Source: Hyphomicrobiaceae bacterium (lineage in GTDB: Bacteria > Pseudomonadota > Alphaproteobacteria > Rhizobiales > Hyphomicrobiaceae). From it: 64,000 nucleotides of DNA. Of this stretch, positions 43,886 through 52,072 are shown one piece after another (positions within the stretch are counted from its first letter, which is position 1; each line of letters starts with the position of its first letter). The position numbers and the translations under genes are program-made. Location: assembly GCA_008933705.1 (NCBI GenBank), contig WBUN01000012.1:32122-96121 (forward strand), in the 5' to 3' direction. The notes beneath the pieces were generated by a model, which worked only from the letters and a program-made list of their open reading frames with translations, was not told where the DNA came from and did not search any database.

Positions 43886-44347
43886 CTACTGCAGTCGTCC
43901 GGCCAAGGCGAAATCCTCGCCCTTGGATCCAAAGCGGGCCGACTGGCTGCCTTCGGTTGCGCCGCGCACGGCGATGGCTGCACGTCCGATGCCGTTCAGC
44001 TTGGCGGCAATCCTTGGCACCTGGTCCTGCACGTGGGCGACCAGCTCGGATAGCTCGATGGTGCCGTTGCCGTTGCGGTCGCCGTTCTTGAGCGCATTGC
44101 GCATCGAGCAGCGCCCAGGTGAAGACGCCGTGGCCCTCAACTCGCAGGTGTCGAGCAAGATCACGGCCTTCCTGGCCTTGATGCGGTTAGCGAGCCAGTC
44201 CTGCAGCATAGCTTGGTCGATGGCGCGCTTGGCGAGGGCCTCAGGGGCGGGGCCGCCGTCGTAGTCCTGCGGAATGAGGTAGAAGCGGCCGGCTTCCGAC
44301 TTGCCGTGGGCGGCGGCGAACAGGACGAAGGTGATGATTACTGGCAA
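43886..44347 (-). pseudogene. Caspase-like peptidase (C14) remnant with internal deletion
   Basis: A 153-codon remnant. TFVLFAAAHGKSEAGRFYLI keeps the catalytic His-Gly and 'IPQDYDGG'; AVILLDTCELRATASSPGRC keeps the catalytic cysteine. The normal DTCES-to-GVFT segment is lost: after DTCE the sequence jumps to MRNALKNGDRNGNGTIELSE, which in full-length homologues comes dozens of residues later, and ends with RFGSKGEDFALAGRL. The N-terminal part is also missing, and the start is only a TTG. In rhizobial relatives this domain usually follows WD40 repeats. An inactive leftover. Confidence 0.75.
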
Positions 44348-44454
44348 CGTGGGCCGAGTGGGAATGTTGACCCGAAACCGTCCTCACTTGACGAGCCTGA
44401 TCCAACGAGCATCGAAATTGTGTGCCAATAGACGCGAACGATAAGGAGACTGCA

Positions 44455-44483
44455 TTGACGGTAGCGAAGCGATCTCCTACGCT
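44455..44483 (+). promoter_or_regulatory. Sigma-70-type promoter of the fluoride-riboswitch operon
   Basis: TTGACG at 44455-44460 (-35), a 17-bp spacer and TACGCT at 44478-44483 (-10) match the housekeeping consensus acceptably. Transcription would begin near 44490, a few bases before the aptamer, which is the expected arrangement for a transcription-attenuating riboswitch. Confidence 0.5.
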
Positions 44484-44495
44484 TGCCCTGTAGAT

Positions 44496-44543
44496 GGGGA
44501 TGGAGTTCCCCGAAACCGCCCGCAAGGGCTGATGACTCCTACC
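44496..44543 (+). promoter_or_regulatory. Fluoride riboswitch (crcB motif)
   Basis: The aptamer consensus is complete. P1-like stem GGGG (44496-44499) pairs with CCCC (44508-44511). The loop GGAGT at 44502-44506 pairs perfectly with ACTCC at 44535-44539, the diagnostic pseudoknot. GCCC (44518-44521) and GGGC (44526-44529) close a GCAA tetraloop, and GATGACTCCTAC ends the core. Fluoride binding stabilises this fold and turns on downstream genes. It precedes an intrinsic terminator and a cation/proton antiporter gene, one of the known gene classes under this riboswitch. Confidence 0.93.
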
Positions 44544-44574
44544 GCGAGACGCGCGGTGGGAATCCGTGTCCGGA

Positions 44575-44596
44575 GCCGCCGCAGGGCGGCATTTTT
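44575..44596 (+). terminator. Rho-independent terminator of the riboswitch expression platform
   Basis: GCCGCC (44575-44580), loop GCAG and GGCGGC (44585-44590) are followed by ATTTTTG, a typical intrinsic terminator 30 bases after the aptamer. Without fluoride transcription should stop here. A second perfect hairpin, GGAGGT-AGG-ACCTCC (44624-44638), lies just before the ribosome site at 44642. Confidence 0.8.
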
Positions 44597-44652
44597 GTTG
44601 CCCGCTCTCGCGCAACGCGGCGTGGAGGTAGGACCTCCGACGGGAGTGCGCG

Positions 44653-45816
44653 ATGGATAATGTCTGGCTCGCTTCGGCGCTATGGATCGGTCTGGCCCTG
44701 TTGGCGTCGATCATCTCGATCCGCATCGCCATGTCAGTGGCGCTCGTCGAGATCATGGTCGGCGCCGTGGCGGGCAACATCATTGGCCTCGAGCTTACCC
44801 AATGGGTGAATTTCCTCGCAGGCTTCGGCGCTATCATGCTGACGTTCCTGGCGGGCACTGAGATCGACATTGCGGTCGTCAGGAAGCACGTCGCGGCGAG
44901 CGTTGGCATCGGGGTCCTGAGCTTTCTCGCCCCCTATCTCGGCGTTCTCGTCTACGCTCACTATGCCATCGGCTGGTCGTGGCCTGAGGCTCAGATTGCC
45001 GGCATCTCGATGTCGACCACCTCGGTCGCCGTCGTCTACGCTGTCATGGTCGAGACGGGGCTCAACAAGACCGAGCTCGGCAAGATCATCCTCGCCGCCT
45101 GCTTCATCACCGACCTCGGCACTGTGCTGGCGCTAGGGATCGTGTTCGCCCACTTCGATCTGTGGCTCGCCCTATTCGGCGCAGTGACCGCCGTCGCCTT
45201 ATGGTTGCTTCCGCGTTTTGCGCCATGGTTCTTCACCAAGGTCGGGCACCGCGTCCACGAGCCCGAGACCAAGTTCATTTCGCTCGTGCTGCTTTCGCTC
45301 GGCGGCCTCGCCACTGTTGCCGGCAGCGAGGCCGTGTTGCCGGCCTACCTCGTTGGCATGGCCTTGGCCCCGGCATTCCTGAGCGAGCCAGAGCTTCCGC
45401 ATCGCGTGCGCATCATCGCCTTCACGATGCTCACCCCCTTTTATTTCCTCAAAGCCGGTTCGCTCGTCGATTTCGGCGCCGTCGCCGCCTCGGCGGGGCT
45501 CATTCTCGTGTTCCTGCTCTTGAAGATGGCGACCAAGTTCGCAGGCATCCTCCCCCTCACGCGCGTGCTGAGCTTCGAGGCGAGGGAGGGAATGTACACG
45601 ACGCTCTTGATGTCGACTGGCCTGACCTTCGGCTCTATATCGGCGCTGTTTGGCCTGACCAACCACATCATCGATCAACGGCAGTATACGATCCTCGTCA
45701 CAGCGGTGATTGCGAGCGCGGTCGTGCCGACGCTGATCGCACAGCGCTGGTTCATGCCACGCGCGGTGACCGTCGAGGAGCACAGGGACGCGGACGCGGA
45801 GAAGAGCCATGTTTAG
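44653..45816 (+). CDS. CPA2-family cation/proton antiporter
   Basis: 387 residues, about 12 hydrophobic helices. MLTFLAGTEIDIAVVRKHVA and ISMSTTSVAVVYAVMVETGL, then 'AACFITDLGTVLALGIVFAH' with the T-D motif, belong to the Na+/H+ exchanger (KefB/NapA-like) superfamily. The short form lacks a C-terminal TrkA domain. Under the fluoride riboswitch it would either expel fluoride or rebalance protons and cations during fluoride stress. GGGAG ribosome site at 44642-44646. Confidence 0.88.
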   Translation: MDNVWLASALWIGLALLASIISIRIAMSVALVEIMVGAVAGNIIGLELTQWVNFLAGFGAIMLTFLAGTEIDIAVVRKHVAASVGIGVLSFLAPYLGVLVYAHYAIGWSWPEAQIAGISMSTTSVAVVYAVMVETGLNKTELGKIILAACFITDLGTVLALGIVFAHFDLWLALFGAVTAVALWLLPRFAPWFFTKVGHRVHEPETKFISLVLLSLGGLATVAGSEAVLPAYLVGMALAPAFLSEPELPHRVRIIAFTMLTPFYFLKAGSLVDFGAVAASAGLILVFLLLKMATKFAGILPLTRVLSFEAREGMYTTLLMSTGLTFGSISALFGLTNHIIDQRQYTILVTAVIASAVVPTLIAQRWFMPRAVTVEEHRDADAEKSHV

Positions 45817-46228
45817 AAGGATCCTGATTGCTAACGATGGATCGGAAGGGGCTCAAAGGGCCTTGTCGGCTGCCATTCGCATCGCCAAGCGCTTCGAGGC
45901 GGAGCTGCACATGATCTCGGTCGAGGAGCTGCCACGCTTCCCTGCCTCGATCGACGAGGTAGTGGAGGAGAAGACGGCGGAGAACCACATCTTCGGGCCG
46001 GTCATCGCGCGCGCCAGCGCGCAGGCCCAGGCCGAGGGGCTCAAGCTTGTTACACATGTCGTCCCCGGCCACGCCGTGCCGACGATATCCGACTTCGTGG
46101 CAGGCGAGCGCATAGACTTGCTGGTGGTCGGGTTCATGGGCCATTCGGCGCTCTACAACCGGCTGATTGGCTCGACCACCGACCGGCTGGTCGAGCATGC
46201 CCCCTGCGCCGTGCTGGTCATCAAGTAG
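45809..46228 (+). CDS. Universal stress protein (UspA family)
   Basis: 139 residues; start overlaps the antiporter gene by 8 bp. FRRILIANDGSEGAQRALSA and the C-terminal ATP-binding pattern VGFMGHSALYNRLIGSTTDR (G-x2-G-x9-G-S) followed by LVEHAPCAVLVIK are complete, so ATP binding is likely. Co-transcribed with the antiporter, hence fluoride-inducible; it may act on the antiporter as USP domains do in other ion transporters. Confidence 0.93.
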   Translation: MFRRILIANDGSEGAQRALSAAIRIAKRFEAELHMISVEELPRFPASIDEVVEEKTAENHIFGPVIARASAQAQAEGLKLVTHVVPGHAVPTISDFVAGERIDLLVVGFMGHSALYNRLIGSTTDRLVEHAPCAVLVIK

Positions 46229-46411
46229 AGAACGGCGTGCGTCGATTGTCTTGAAATGAGGAACGGCAAAGGCGAATCGTGACAGCTGCCCGCGTCTGCA
46301 AGCGCGAGGCACATGTGCTCGCAACGATCATGGCGTCGCCATCCATGAAGAGTTTCCTGTCATGCCCGGCCACCTGCAGCTGATCACGCGCCGCTATGGA
46401 GTGACGTAGTC

Positions 46412-46756
46412 ATGCAAGTACCGCGCGATGCAGTCCTGTTGCGAATCTTCTTTGGTGAGGACGAAAAGGCGGGACATCTTCCGCTCTACGAGGCCATTGT
46501 CCTCAAGGCACGCGAGATGCACGTGGCCGGAGCTACCGTCCTGCGCGGGCCCATGGGGTTCGGACGCTCGAGCCGCATCCACACCACGAAGATTTTGCGC
46601 CTATCGGAGGATCTCCCCATGATCGTCGAGATTGTTGACGCCGAGGACAAGATTAGCGCCTTCCTCGAAATCCTCGACGGCATGATGGCGAGCGGCCTTG
46701 TCACGCTGGAGAAGGTGAAAGTGCTGCAGTACGGAGGTGGCAAGCCAAGGGAGTAG
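46412..46756 (+). CDS. DUF190 protein, third gene of the fluoride operon
   Basis: 114 residues with a GGAGTGA ribosome site. RIFFGEDEKAGHLPLYEAIV and 'GATVLRGPMGFGRSSRIHTT' are the DUF190 signature; the family has a PII-like fold and is often encoded beside CrcB fluoride channels, so its presence here strengthens the fluoride link. There is a gap of 183 bp after the USP gene without clear coding sequence, but no terminator is evident within it. Its molecular role is unknown. No CrcB gene is in the window. Confidence 0.9.
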   Translation: MQVPRDAVLLRIFFGEDEKAGHLPLYEAIVLKAREMHVAGATVLRGPMGFGRSSRIHTTKILRLSEDLPMIVEIVDAEDKISAFLEILDGMMASGLVTLEKVKVLQYGGGKPRE

Positions 46757-47050
46757 CGGACCCCCACGCGTGGGGAACTGCAAGCCCTTGGCTGACCTGT
46801 GCCGCGTTGAAGGGCGCCTCGGTGGACTCCGACAGAACCTGGGGGTCATTCAGACCAACGACTGAACGGTGTTGATCTTCCGGGCCTGACCCGATACTCT
46901 CGGACCCGCTTATCCGAAAGCCGACATCTTAGGGTCCGCTTTGAGCGCGGGCCGATGCGCTCTTGACAGCGAGAGCCGCTCGCAGAACGTGCGAGGGGGC
47001 CGGCCTTGCGATCCGCCAGCCGGCCTATCTTCTTGGAAGGATTGCGCACA
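46757..47050. other. Intergenic region after the fluoride operon
   Basis: 294 bases between convergent genes. Six bases after the DUF190 stop is a perfect palindrome CCCCACGCGTGGGG (46762-46775), which could end transcription although no T-run follows. The rest shows no coding character or other feature I can support. Confidence 0.5.
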
Positions 47051-47923
47051 TCATTGGGTCGGGCCTTCGATCGGCTTGCCGCGATATGGAAAGTTTTTGT
47101 AGTCCGTGTCCACGCGCCGATGCGGCTTGGTCATCGTCTTCTCGGGGTCAATCCAATCTGCCCACTTGAAATTCGGGATGATCTTCGCCTGATAGCTTTC
47201 CTCGAGCGGGTGTTCGAGCACGTCGTTGACGTGCTGCCATTGCTGGAAGCGCATCAGATCAACTTGATAGGGCGTGGCATTTCCTTGCATCTTGACTGCC
47301 AGCTTCAACTTCATGACCTCGTCCATCGAAACCTTCGGCTTCCAGGTGATCGATTCCGGAAGCACGACGGGCTCGCCAGGTATGTTGTTGATCCCCTTCT
47401 TCCAGGTGGCTAGGACCGCGACACCGGTGTCTTCGCGGTACAGCAGAATCGAGTGGCCGTAGTCCTTGCTCTTGAAGAAGCCAAGGTTGCCATACTGCAC
47501 ACGGGCTCCGGTCAGAAACGCAACAGCATCCGACCAGCAGGGCGACGGACCGGAGATTCCCCACAACACGCTGCGGTCGATGACGCCGTCGGGGAACAGG
47601 ATGCCGAACGCAATCTTGGCGTTGTTGGCTGCGTGGATGGTGCCCTCGCAGTCATGCCCATGAAACTTGATCATCTCCTTGAGCGTGACCCCGTAGGTGT
47701 AATCGTAGTAGCGACCCTCGGTGCCTTTCGTCGCAAGAATTTCGAAAACGGGCGCATAGGGTTTGTTGGCCATTGGTGCGTACCAACTGGGGCTCCGATC
47801 GACCGGATCAACCCCCGTCTCGATGAATATGTTCTTGCCTTGTACGAACGTCGGCTCACCGGCAAAGGCGGGAACGGTGATGAAAGCGGCGGCAGCCAGA
47901 ACAAGGCGGCTGAGTATGCTCAT
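47051..47923 (-). CDS. Secreted FmdE-family protein
   Basis: 290 residues with a Sec signal peptide (LVLAAAAFITVPAFA). GVTLKEMIKFHGHDCEGTIH holds the H-G-H-x-C motif of the FmdE domain (subunit E of formylmethanofuran dehydrogenase and its relatives), followed by WGISGPSPCWSDAVAFLTGA with a further conserved cysteine. FmdE-like domains bind metal ions; the secreted stand-alone form has no assigned reaction. A FixK/FNR-type palindrome lies between this gene and the divergent TauE gene. Confidence 0.8.
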   Translation of the reverse strand: MSILSRLVLAAAAFITVPAFAGEPTFVQGKNIFIETGVDPVDRSPSWYAPMANKPYAPVFEILATKGTEGRYYDYTYGVTLKEMIKFHGHDCEGTIHAANNAKIAFGILFPDGVIDRSVLWGISGPSPCWSDAVAFLTGARVQYGNLGFFKSKDYGHSILLYREDTGVAVLATWKKGINNIPGEPVVLPESITWKPKVSMDEVMKLKLAVKMQGNATPYQVDLMRFQQWQHVNDVLEHPLEESYQAKIIPNFKWADWIDPEKTMTKPHRRVDTDYKNFPYRGKPIEGPTQ

Positions 47924-48012
47924 GATGTCCTCCGGCCAGCGATTTCAGCGTCTAAAGTAGGCAACCTGTCCTGCAGGCTGTGGAAAGGAAACAGGCAAAA
48001 GGAGTGCTGCCA

Positions 48013-48026
48013 TTGACCTCCATCAA
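48013..48026. promoter_or_regulatory. FixK/FNR-type operator (TTGA-N6-TCAA)
   Basis: TTGACCTCCATCAA has both half-sites perfect. It is centred 97 bp before the FmdE-like ATG and 92 bp before the TauE start, so it can serve either divergent promoter. Known family: FNR and FixK bind TTGAT-N4-ATCAA under low oxygen. Confidence 0.7.
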
Positions 48027-48110
48027 ACCACTGAAGGAAAGGCTAACGTGGACTGATCGCAATGAAGGGCAGCGGAGTACTTTGCGCCCCATATAAGAAG
48101 GAGTTCGGGA

Positions 48111-48881
48111 GTGCCGACCATTGCGCAGTTCGCTCTCGATCTAGTGTACGGCGCAGCCATCGGCGCTGCACTTGGGCTCACGGGCACGGGCGGATCGATT
48201 CTGGCCGTTCCCACGCTTGTCTATCTCGTTGGACAGGACGTACACACGGCGATCGGAACGTCACTCGCCGTCGTCGGTGGTATCGCCGCTGAGGGTGCCG
48301 TCGAGCAGCGACACAGCGTCCAATGGAAGGCCGGCCTGTTGCTGGGCGCCTGCGGGATTCTGGGGAGCATCCCGGGCTCGCTCCTCTCTCCCTACGTTTC
48401 AGGCTCGATTCTTCTCCTACTGTTCTCCGCGTTGACCCTGGCGGCGTCGGTCAGCATGCTGCTGTCCCAGAGAGGCAATAGCGCATCGAATAAGCCGGCG
48501 CCGCCGTGGATGGCATTTCCCACGGGCGCCGCCATCGGTTTCTTGACAGGTTTCCTCGGTGTTGGCGTCGGGTTCCTGATCGTGCCGACGATGGTATTCG
48601 CCTTCGCCTGCACCATGCAGGCAGCGATCGCGACTTCACTGCTTGTCATCGCCCTGAACTCATCGGTGGGACTGGTGACCCGGTTCGCAGCGGCGTCCAT
48701 CGATTGGGGTGTCGTTGCCGCCTTCCTTGCCGGCGGAGTGGCCGGGAACGTCGCGGCAGGCGCGCTGGTCCCGCGGCTGGACCAGCAGCGCCTCAAGCGC
48801 ATCTTCGCGGTCTTCATTCTCCTGGTCGGTGTCTTTACGGCTCTCAGTGCGACCGGCGTGATCCCTATCCGCTTCAAGTAA
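48111..48881 (+). CDS. TauE/SafE-family permease
   Basis: 256 residues from a GTG with AAGGAG upstream. Eight hydrophobic helices. ALGLTGTGGSILAVPTLVYL and FLTGFLGVGVGFLIVPTMVF are the two copies of the family's G-x-G-G-x3-VP motif. The family exports sulfite, sulfoacetate, taurine-derived anions or other small acids; the substrate is unknown. Divergent from the FmdE-like gene with a shared FixK/FNR palindrome. Confidence 0.9.
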   Translation: MPTIAQFALDLVYGAAIGAALGLTGTGGSILAVPTLVYLVGQDVHTAIGTSLAVVGGIAAEGAVEQRHSVQWKAGLLLGACGILGSIPGSLLSPYVSGSILLLLFSALTLAASVSMLLSQRGNSASNKPAPPWMAFPTGAAIGFLTGFLGVGVGFLIVPTMVFAFACTMQAAIATSLLVIALNSSVGLVTRFAAASIDWGVVAAFLAGGVAGNVAAGALVPRLDQQRLKRIFAVFILLVGVFTALSATGVIPIRFK

Positions 48882-48885
48882 GACG

Positions 48886-49473
48886 CTAGCGGCTCTTCGG
48901 TGCCTCGCCATCACCTTTGGGCGCCTGTTCGGCGGCGCGCTGTCCGGCGAACAGACCCGACAACAGGCCGATCATTCCCATACCGTGCGCCGGCATCGCA
49001 GGCCCTGCAGGTCCTGGCACGGCCGGTCCTCGCAGCATTCTGGTCAACGCGGCAACGAGCATGACGGCCACGATCGCCAGCATCGGCCAGGGGACGCGTC
49101 CCAGCAGCCAAGTCCACGGCGATGGCGCCGTCACGTCGATCACCACCCGCTGCTTGCGCAGCTCCGGGATTAGATTTGGATCACCAAAATCGGGGACGCG
49201 ACTGCGGAACACGTCTCCTTGGACCGCGCCGCTCGATGTCGTCTCTCCTACCGGCTGTTTGAAGCGTCCACGAATGTCGGTTCCCTGGAATGTGACGCTT
49301 GCGACATTTCCGGCAGCGAGTTGATCGAGAAAGACCCCGTAAGGCGTCGCCGGTGTCCGGCCGTCCATTTCAACAGCAGCGAATATCAGCAACAACAGCA
49401 CGGCTATGCCGACGAACCAAGTGGGTGGCCGCTTCCACCACGGCCGATCGCAGTGTCCAATGGCGTGAGTCAT
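48886..49473 (-). CDS. Stand-alone FtsH extracellular-domain protein (no AAA+ or protease)
   Basis: 195 residues from ATG 49473 with GGAGAG upstream. A first membrane helix (FVGIAVLLLLIFAAVEM) is followed by the FtsH_ext domain, TPYGVFLDQLAAGNVASVTF, 'GTDIRGRFKQP', DPNLIPELRKQRVVIDVTAP, then a second helix (WPMLAIVAVMLVAALTRM) and a Gly/Pro-rich tail. FtsH would continue with a AAA+ ATPase, absent here. It lies 29 bp after the P-type ATPase, same strand, suggesting that it associates with the ATPase or with FtsH in the membrane. Role unknown. Confidence 0.8.
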   Translation of the reverse strand: MTHAIGHCDRPWWKRPPTWFVGIAVLLLLIFAAVEMDGRTPATPYGVFLDQLAAGNVASVTFQGTDIRGRFKQPVGETTSSGAVQGDVFRSRVPDFGDPNLIPELRKQRVVIDVTAPSPWTWLLGRVPWPMLAIVAVMLVAALTRMLRGPAVPGPAGPAMPAHGMGMIGLLSGLFAGQRAAEQAPKGDGEAPKSR

Positions 49474-49502
49474 ATCGCTCTCCATCCGGTTCGTATGCGC
49501 AT

Positions 49503-51863
49503 TCACTGCACCTTGAAGGACCTGGTTATCGGCAGCTTGAGCTGATCGAGGATCAGCGCGAAGGCAGCCGCGCCGACAAGCACTCCGGCCAAGAACTGCC
49601 ACGGTAGCGGCGCCATCAAAGTGCCCGACAGGGCCAGCGCCGAGACAAGGACAATGTCCGCCAAGGACGAGACCAGGACCCACGTGCCGGGTTTGGAGCT
49701 CCACAGACGGCCGCGTTCGCGCAACACGTACAAGACCGCCTGATTTCCGAATACGAGGGTGATGAAGGCGAGCGTCTGGAGCGCGCCAGCAGCCAGTCCG
49801 AGCTGGAACTTGCCCACAGCCAGCACCGACACCGAGAATGTGAGCTTGCATACGCCAAGCGCGATTGCGGCCGCGGTAATGTTGGGCATGCGCCATACGC
49901 TTGGGCGAGGCGCAAAGCTGGCGCGGTCGGTGGTCAGCGACATGGCCAAGAAGTCGTTGGTCATGAACAGCAGCACCATCAGCGCCGGCGTGAGCACGGC
50001 GTGGCCGGTCAGGCCGAGCCCGATGGCCAGAAAAAGAACAATCTCGAACTTCTTGACCAGCATGTTGAAGGTGTAGGTCAGCAGGCGCTGGAACGCGATC
50101 CGTCCCTCACGCACGGCGAACACGACACCCGCGAGCCCAGGCTCGGTCATGACCATGCCGGCTGCGGCCTTTGCCACATCGGTTGCCGAAGACACGGCAA
50201 TGCCGATTTGCGCCTGCCGCAGCGCCGGGGCGTCATTCGTGCCGTCGCCACACATCCCAACCACGTGGCCATTGCCCTGCAGGGCCTTCACCAGACGGAA
50301 TTTCTCCTCCGGCACGACGCGCGCGAACACACCGAACTCATCTGTGCTTGCTGCCTCGGACAAGCGCTCGGGTGGGCAAACAGCGCCGGCGATGCCCACC
50401 TTGCCGGCGATCGCCGCCGCCGTCACCGCGGAATCCCCCGTCACCATGACCGTGCGCACATTCATGTCGCGAAGAGACGCAATCAGGCCCGCCGAATCCT
50501 CCCGCGGTGGGTCGCTAAGGGCGATGAGCCCAACCAGGTGCAACGCCTGCGGCGGGCCCGCGGCAACCGCAATGATCCGGTGGCCCTGTGCGGCGAGCTC
50601 GTCGACCCGGTGGCGCGCATCCGCCGGCGCCCGCACCAACTTCGCGATCACTTCGAATGCGCCCTTGATGACACGAATCTCGCGCCCCTCGCGATCGGTG
50701 GCCAAGGCCTCCGCCGTCTTGGCCGCTGGGTCGAAAGGGACGAAGCGGATGAGCCGCTCAGATGCAGCGCGACCGGCTGTCGCGGCTGCCGCTCGAATCG
50801 CTGCGTCGATTGGATCCTGGTCGGCCTCGGAACTGGCCAATACCGCAAGCGCCAACGCCCGCTCTCGGTCAAAGCCTGGCATGGCCACAACGTCGATGAC
50901 CTCGAGCGCATTGCGCGTCAGGGTTCCCGTCTTGTCGGCGCACAGCACGTCCATGGCGGCAGCCTCGTGCGCCGCCGAGAGACGGGTGAGCAACACGCCG
51001 CGCCGAGCAAGGATCTGTGCTGCCAACGCGGCCGAGAGTGTGAAGGTGGCCGGCAGGGCCACGGGAATGGTCGCGAGCAGCGCGGTGAGGGCGAGCCGAA
51101 CCAGGTCGGGAGAGGGCAGGGCAACCAGGTAGGCGTAGGCGACGATCAGGACGGCGATGGTGCCATTGACGAGCGCGAGGTTCCGCGTCACGGCAAAGAT
51201 CGCTGCCTGCTCGGTGCTGCCCGCGCGCGCAATCCGCACCAGCTCTGCCGTCCGCCCGAAATAGGTCTTCGATCCCGTTGCCGTCACTTCGGCCACGGCC
51301 TGCCCGCGGCGCACCAAGGAGCCCGCGTACACCTGGCCGCCGGGATTCACATCAACGGGGACCGACTCGCCGGTCAGCATGGACTGATCGACCATCACCG
51401 CGCCTGACGTGATGGTCGCATCAGCTGGGACCAGCGCTCCGAGCGGCAACCTGATGGCGTCGCCCGGGACGACCTCGGCAGCCGGCAACCGCACCCATTC
51501 TCCATCGCGACGGACGAGGGCCGTCGGTGCCAACCTCTGCTTGAGCGCCGCGAGCGCTACACTTGCGCGGCCTTCCTGCACAAATCCCAGGGTGGCATTG
51601 AACAGGAGCAGCCCGCCGATCACAGCCGCCTCGACGTACTCGCCGAGGCCCAACTGGAGCAGTATCGCAGCCTCCAGCATCCATGGAATAGGGCCCCAGA
51701 ACTTGCCAAGAAACACCCGCGCCCGCGACGGAGCCTCTTCGCTCACCGTGTTCGGGCCAAACTCGGCAAGCCGCCGGCGCGCCTCCACAGCCGTTAAACC
51801 CGCTAAGACCGCGGATGCGGCAGCAGAAGGTTCTGGGATGTCCACTACGGCTAGGTTCGCCAC
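49503..51863 (-). CDS. Plasma-membrane proton-type P-type ATPase (type IIIA)
   Basis: 786 residues with the P-type hallmarks: MLTGESVPVDVNPGGQVYAG (actuator TGES near residue 164), VLCADKTGTLTRNALEVIDV (phosphorylated Asp near 310), MVTGDSAVTAAAIAGKV and GDGTNDAPALRQAQIGIAVS. No N-terminal metal-binding domain and no CPC/CPx motif; the length and ion-binding region match proton-efflux (PMA1-like) type IIIA enzymes, so ATP-driven proton export is likely. FixK/FNR-type palindrome in the divergent promoter with the oligopeptidase gene. Confidence 0.88.
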   Translation of the reverse strand: MANLAVVDIPEPSAAASAVLAGLTAVEARRRLAEFGPNTVSEEAPSRARVFLGKFWGPIPWMLEAAILLQLGLGEYVEAAVIGGLLLFNATLGFVQEGRASVALAALKQRLAPTALVRRDGEWVRLPAAEVVPGDAIRLPLGALVPADATITSGAVMVDQSMLTGESVPVDVNPGGQVYAGSLVRRGQAVAEVTATGSKTYFGRTAELVRIARAGSTEQAAIFAVTRNLALVNGTIAVLIVAYAYLVALPSPDLVRLALTALLATIPVALPATFTLSAALAAQILARRGVLLTRLSAAHEAAAMDVLCADKTGTLTRNALEVIDVVAMPGFDRERALALAVLASSEADQDPIDAAIRAAAATAGRAASERLIRFVPFDPAAKTAEALATDREGREIRVIKGAFEVIAKLVRAPADARHRVDELAAQGHRIIAVAAGPPQALHLVGLIALSDPPREDSAGLIASLRDMNVRTVMVTGDSAVTAAAIAGKVGIAGAVCPPERLSEAASTDEFGVFARVVPEEKFRLVKALQGNGHVVGMCGDGTNDAPALRQAQIGIAVSSATDVAKAAAGMVMTEPGLAGVVFAVREGRIAFQRLLTYTFNMLVKKFEIVLFLAIGLGLTGHAVLTPALMVLLFMTNDFLAMSLTTDRASFAPRPSVWRMPNITAAAIALGVCKLTFSVSVLAVGKFQLGLAAGALQTLAFITLVFGNQAVLYVLRERGRLWSSKPGTWVLVSSLADIVLVSALALSGTLMAPLPWQFLAGVLVGAAAFALILDQLKLPITRSFKVQ

Positions 51864-51943
51864 CGATTAACCTGCAGCGTCTTCAATCTGTTCATTCATC
51901 TCTGCAAGACGCCGGCATGATGCACGTACAGGCACTTCAGGGA

Positions 51944-51957
51944 TTGATGCGCATCAA
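51944..51957. promoter_or_regulatory. FixK/FNR-type operator, perfect TTGAT-N4-ATCAA
   Basis: TTGATGCGCATCAA is the full FNR/FixK consensus palindrome. It is centred 88 bp before the ATPase start (minus strand) and 122 bp before the GTG of the oligopeptidase gene. Either or both could be oxygen-regulated. Confidence 0.75.
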
Positions 51958-52072
51958 AGCGATGCGCGGCGGGTTGCGAAATTGTCCCAGTGCGTCAAAT
52001 CGGAGGAACTCGCGTTCCCAAGGCAAATCATTGCGGCGTCTCTATCGTGCGTGTTTGGAAGGACGCGAAATT

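Noticed and set aside
46762..46775. Palindrome after DUF190 as a rho-independent terminator
   Set aside because: The palindrome is perfect but short-looped and has no T-run, so I only note it in the intergenic entry.
46846..47049. Short minus-strand frame of 67 codons
   Set aside because: Very Arg/Ser/Pro-rich, no ribosome site, no family. Treated as non-coding.
50001..51407. A 468-codon plus-strand frame
   Set aside because: Antisense to the P-type ATPase with no protein-like signature; the ATPase motifs are intact.
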